From contig OZ231127.1 in the NCBI GenBank assembly GCA_965153355.1, positions 95,728,001 to 95,792,000 on the forward strand: 64,000 nucleotides of DNA, given 5' to 3'. This document shows, one piece after another, positions 60,720 to 64,000 of this stretch. A program made the translations under genes and the position numbers. The notes beneath the pieces were generated by a model that was not told the DNA's origin, did no database searches, and worked only from the letters and a program-made list of their open reading frames with translations. The DNA is from Flaccisagitta enflata (Eukaryota > Chaetognatha > Sagittoidea > Aphragmophora). The number at the start of each line of letters is the position of its first letter. Position 1 is the first letter of the stretch.

Positions 60720-61380
60720 CAGGAGTAGTCAAACGTCAAAAATGTATTTTTGACCATTTTTTTGATTGCGATGTGCTCATATGTATCTATCAAGAGGTTA
60801 TCAAGCGATTTTTTCTTAAACAGATGTTAGCAAATATGGTCAATTGCACTTAATTTAATGTTTATTGGCCAATTTATTTTTGTTTTAAGTAAAATCGTCA
60901 TTATCTCACCTTAAAAATGTGAAAATTGGTCTGAAACTGAGACTGTTACTTCCAAACAACATCTACTACCATCACCAAAAATGTTGCAATATTTGAAAGC
61001 CACTAAGTTGCATATGCTTATGCAAATTAGTCCCATAGACTAATTTGCATATGAAAAGACATTCTTTAAAAGGCCTGCTGCACTAAGCTGCAGGGAGAAA
61101 ATCAATAAGGTGAACGGCTTTCAATCACATCTCTGATTTTGTTTCCTAGAAAAAAGTTACAGAAAGTTACCGGAATATTGAGGTTTTAGTTGACAAAAAA
61201 ATAATATAATCGAATCGATCTCACTCCCGGTGGCTAGCAACGGGTATCGCTGACCACATATTGCCCTTGGGCGACCTGTTCCCATTCATTCTTTTTTTTC
61301 CCTTAGAAGTGTCTATGAATGCGTATCAACGAAATCCAGGCAATGGAACGACTCTGGCTCACGTTTCATCCGTGAGGTCA
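60720..61380. other. Spacer, AT-rich
   Basis: No gene seen. 61216-61260 (GCTAGCAACGGGTATCGCTG) resembles the outer flank of the GCAGCGG elements, so part of this stretch may be a further degenerate copy. Confidence 0.4.
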
Positions 61381-61388
61381 GCCAGTTT

Positions 61389-61389
61389 T

Positions 61390-61449
<60 letters not shown>

Positions 61450-61475
61450 TTTTTCTTTCTTTCTTGCTTGCTTAC
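61389..61475. repeat. (TTTC)n microsatellite
   Basis: About 85 bp. Confidence 0.97.
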
Positions 61476-61635
61476 TTCCTCGCATGCTTGTCAGCCATTC
61501 TTACAGATGGAGAGATTCATGAAACACCAGCTTTCTTGATTTATTTGAGGAGCATAGGAACAACTAAACATAATACATTTCAGAGTAATTGTAACCTTTT
61601 GGCGACCTCTCATTCTTCGTCAAATATCCTTTCAA

Positions 61636-62480
61636 ATTCCATCTGTTTGCCTCCTTTTCGCAGTCTTTTCCTTCCCTCGCTTGCCTTCTTTCCCTTGCAT
61701 CAAACGCTGACTCTTACCAATGTTTGCCTCCATTCTTTTGCACCAAATGGTGACTTTTCTCCATGTTTGTCTTCTTGCCTTTACCTCAAGTAGTGACTCT
61801 TACCATCATTTGCCTCCATTCCCTCGCATCAAATGCTGACTCTTACCAATGTTTGCCTCCATTCCCTCGCATCAAATGCCGACTCTTACCATTGCTTGTC
61901 TCCTTTCCCTTGCATCAAATGTTCACTCTTACCAATGTTTGCCTTCATTCCCTTGCATAAAATGGTGACTTTTTTTCGTGTTTGTCTTCTAGCGCTTACC
62001 TCAAGTACTGACTCTTACCATAGTTTGCCTTCTTTCCCTTGCATCAAACGCTGACTTTGACCAATGTTTGCCTCCATTCCTTAGTACCAAATGGTTACTT
62101 TTTTCTGTGTTTGCCTTCTTGCCTTTACCTCAACTACTGACTCTTACCATTGTTTGCCTTCTTTCCCTTGCATCAAACGCTGACTTTGACCAATGTTTGC
62201 CTCCATTCCTTTGCACTAAACGGTGACTTTTTCCATGTTTGCCTTCTTGCTTTTATCTCAAATACTGACTTTTACCATTGCTTGTCTCCTTTCCCTTGCA
62301 TCAAACGCTGACTTTTACCATTGTTTGCCTTCTGTCCCTTGCATCAAACGCTGACTCTCATCAATATTTGCCTCCATTACCTTGGGTAAAACACTTATTC
62401 TTTACCACGTTTGCCTCATTTCCCACTCCACAAGCACCGTATCCCTTGTCTGCCTCCTTATTTCCTTTCATCGTCATTCA
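61636..62480. repeat. 43-bp minisatellite, about 19 units
   Basis: Unit like TTTGCCTCCATTCCCTTGCA then TCAAACGCTGACTCTTACCA ATG. Period 43 (e.g. TGCCTCC at 61811 and 61854). Strongly strand-biased pyrimidines; frames are shadows. Confidence 0.93.
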
Positions 62481-62940
62481 AATCACAGAGAAACTAACTC
62501 CACCTTTGCCTTCTTTCCTCCATCTCCGTTTTCCTTGCCTCCTTTCTCATTACTGACCTCCTTGCTATCCCGGATTATATGCCTTTCTCCCTCCAACTCT
62601 TCACTTCTTCATTCTTCCTTTCCTTCATCTCTTTGGCTCTTTAGTTCCTTTCCACAATTCCGTCTTTTCTTCCCCATCCTTCCTTTACCTCCTTTCTCTC
62701 CTTCACTCCCTCAGTTCCTCAGTCTCCCTGTCCATCTCTTTTGCCTCTTCTTCCATCTTTCCTTTCTACTTTCCTCCTTTACTTTCTTTACTTCTTGTAC
62801 TTCCTGTCTATCTTGTTTTCTCCTGCCTGCCTTCCTTCCTTCTCTCCATCTCTTCATTTTCCTTTCCTCCTTTCTTCCATCTTTTTTCATCTCCTTTCCC
62901 GCTTTCCCTTCATCGCTTCCTCTTACGTCACACACACTTT

Positions 62941-62944
<4 letters not shown>

Positions 62945-63034
<90 letters not shown>
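62945..63034. repeat. (CT)n microsatellite
   Basis: Pure CT. A GA tract of similar length follows at 63165-63234, so the two could pair as an inverted repeat. Confidence 0.97.
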
Positions 63035-63038
<4 letters not shown>

Positions 63039-63155
63039 TTACTTTCCAGGTGGCGTAAGAGTTAAGCTTTAAAGCCATTCTTCCTTTCATATTTTCATTG
63101 CTTTTCCATTTCTTTGCTGCCATCTAGAAGGGAGAGGGAGAGAAAGAAAGGGAGA

Positions 63156-63164
<9 letters not shown>

Positions 63165-63234
<70 letters not shown>
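63165..63234. repeat. (GA)n microsatellite
   Basis: Pure GA. Confidence 0.97.
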
Positions 63235-63237
<3 letters not shown>

Positions 63238-63369
63238 ACTAGATGGCGCCAGTAGTCTGAAATGGGCCTATACAATTGCCATGGATGCCAATCAAAGTCA
63301 GGCGCCACCTGAAAGCTTTTCAGCAGAATCGGCGCCACAGAAACGCAATTTGGCTTTTCAGAGGACTCA

Positions 63370-63895
63370 ATAACTCTTTCCTTTCTTGTTTTTAACTTGT
63401 GTTTTCTCTCTCTCTTCCTTTCTTTATTCTTGTTTCTGTTTTTTTTTTCCCTTTCTTGTTTTTAACTTGAGTTTTGTATGTCTCTTCCTTTCTTTGTTCT
63501 TGTTTCTGCTTTTTTTTCCTTTCTTGTTTTTAACTTGAGTTATCTCTCTCTCTTCCTTTCTTTTTTGGTCCTGTTTTTATTTCTCCTTTCTCCTTTTAAC
63601 TTGTGTTTTCTCTCTCTCTCTTCCTTACTTTTTAGTCTCTGTTTTTTTTCTTGATTCTAACTTGTGTTTTTTCTCTCTTTCCTTTTTTTTCGATTTATGT
63701 TTTTTTCCATTCTTGTTTCTGTCTTGTGTTTTCTCGCTTTCTTCCTTTCTTTTTCTGTTTCTATCTTTTTTTTCTTGTTTCCCTTCTTGTTTACACCCTG
63801 TATTTGATTTATTTTTACATGTGTTGTCTCTCTCTCCTTTTCATTTTTGTTTCTCTCTTTTGCTTCTTTTTTTTTTTTTTTTTGCCTTCTTTTCT
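63370..63895. repeat. CTTTCTTGTTTTTAACTTG pyrimidine-rich degenerate repeat
   Basis: About 80-bp units with TTGTTTTTAACTTGAGTT and TCTCTCTCTTCCTTTCTT, five to six diverged copies. Confidence 0.75.
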
Positions 63896-63896
63896 G

Positions 63897-63899
<3 letters not shown>

Positions 63900-63988
<89 letters not shown>
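63900..63988. repeat. (CT)n microsatellite
   Basis: Pure CT up to the window edge region. Confidence 0.97.
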
Positions 63989-63993
<5 letters not shown>

Positions 63994-64000
63994 TTCCTTC

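Noticed and set aside
61261-63065. Leucine/serine/cysteine-rich plus-strand frames
   Set aside because: Arise from the 43-bp pyrimidine-rich minisatellite and CT tracts.

Overview
The window is eukaryotic, animal nuclear DNA. It has spliced genes with GT..AG introns, no bacterial-style operons, and an extreme load of simple repeats: (GA)n, (CA)n, (CTGT)n, (TTTC)n, (CAA)n and (CAAAAA)n. A nephrin/Kirrel-type adhesion gene with long Gly/His/Gln/Asn homopolymers in its tail points to an invertebrate bilaterian. An arthropod, for instance a microsatellite-rich crustacean, is my low-confidence guess. Nearly all long open frames are translations of microsatellites or transposons. The real coding sequence is short exons that I assembled by reading splice sites and intron phase on the minus strand.

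Two genes are supported, both on the minus strand and both running off the window. Gene 1 (about 18.2 kb down to 1.1 kb) is a cyclic-nucleotide-gated/HCN-like cation channel. Its exons encode, in transcript order, S5, the turret, a P-loop with an FGIGD filter plus S6, a C-linker, and a cyclic-nucleotide-binding domain. These are followed in phase by S1, S2-S4, S5 and the turret of a second channel unit. The phases agree at all nine junctions that can be tested. The turret exon is flanked by phase-2 and phase-1 introns in both units. This suggests one chain with several channel repeats, like the four-repeat CNGK channels, rather than an ordinary CNG subunit. The intron between S1 and S2 holds an 8-kb foldback transposon.

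Gene 2 (50.2 kb down to 31.76 kb) is the 3' part of a Kirrel/Kirre/Roughest-type immunoglobulin cell-adhesion receptor. It shows Ig3, Ig4, Ig5, a transmembrane helix and an unusually long cytoplasmic tail ending in the PDZ ligand STHV. Exons for Ig1, Ig2 and the signal peptide are not seen and probably lie beyond the window or in the unresolved right part.

Layout: 0-2.6 kb, last visible channel exons with two dispersed repeats. 2.6-4.5 kb, non-coding sequence and one inverted-repeat element. 4.5-12.6 kb, a foldback element with TA/CAGT ends, itself filled with other repeats. 12.6-18.2 kb, channel exons. 18.43-20.15 kb, an 80-bp satellite. 20.2-28.4 kb, nested dispersed repeats and two further foldback elements. 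28.4-31.7 kb, AT-rich spacer. 31.7-50.2 kb, the Kirrel-type gene with SSR-filled introns. 50.5-64 kb, microsatellites, minisatellites and small palindromic repeats with no recognisable gene.

The most unusual things are the tandem-repeat channel; a superfamily of Helentron/DINE-like elements whose terminal hairpin and distant subterminal repeat change together between subfamilies; a dispersed hairpin repeat with compensatory stem substitutions; and microsatellites or minisatellites built directly into splice sites and into the stop-codon region of the adhesion gene.
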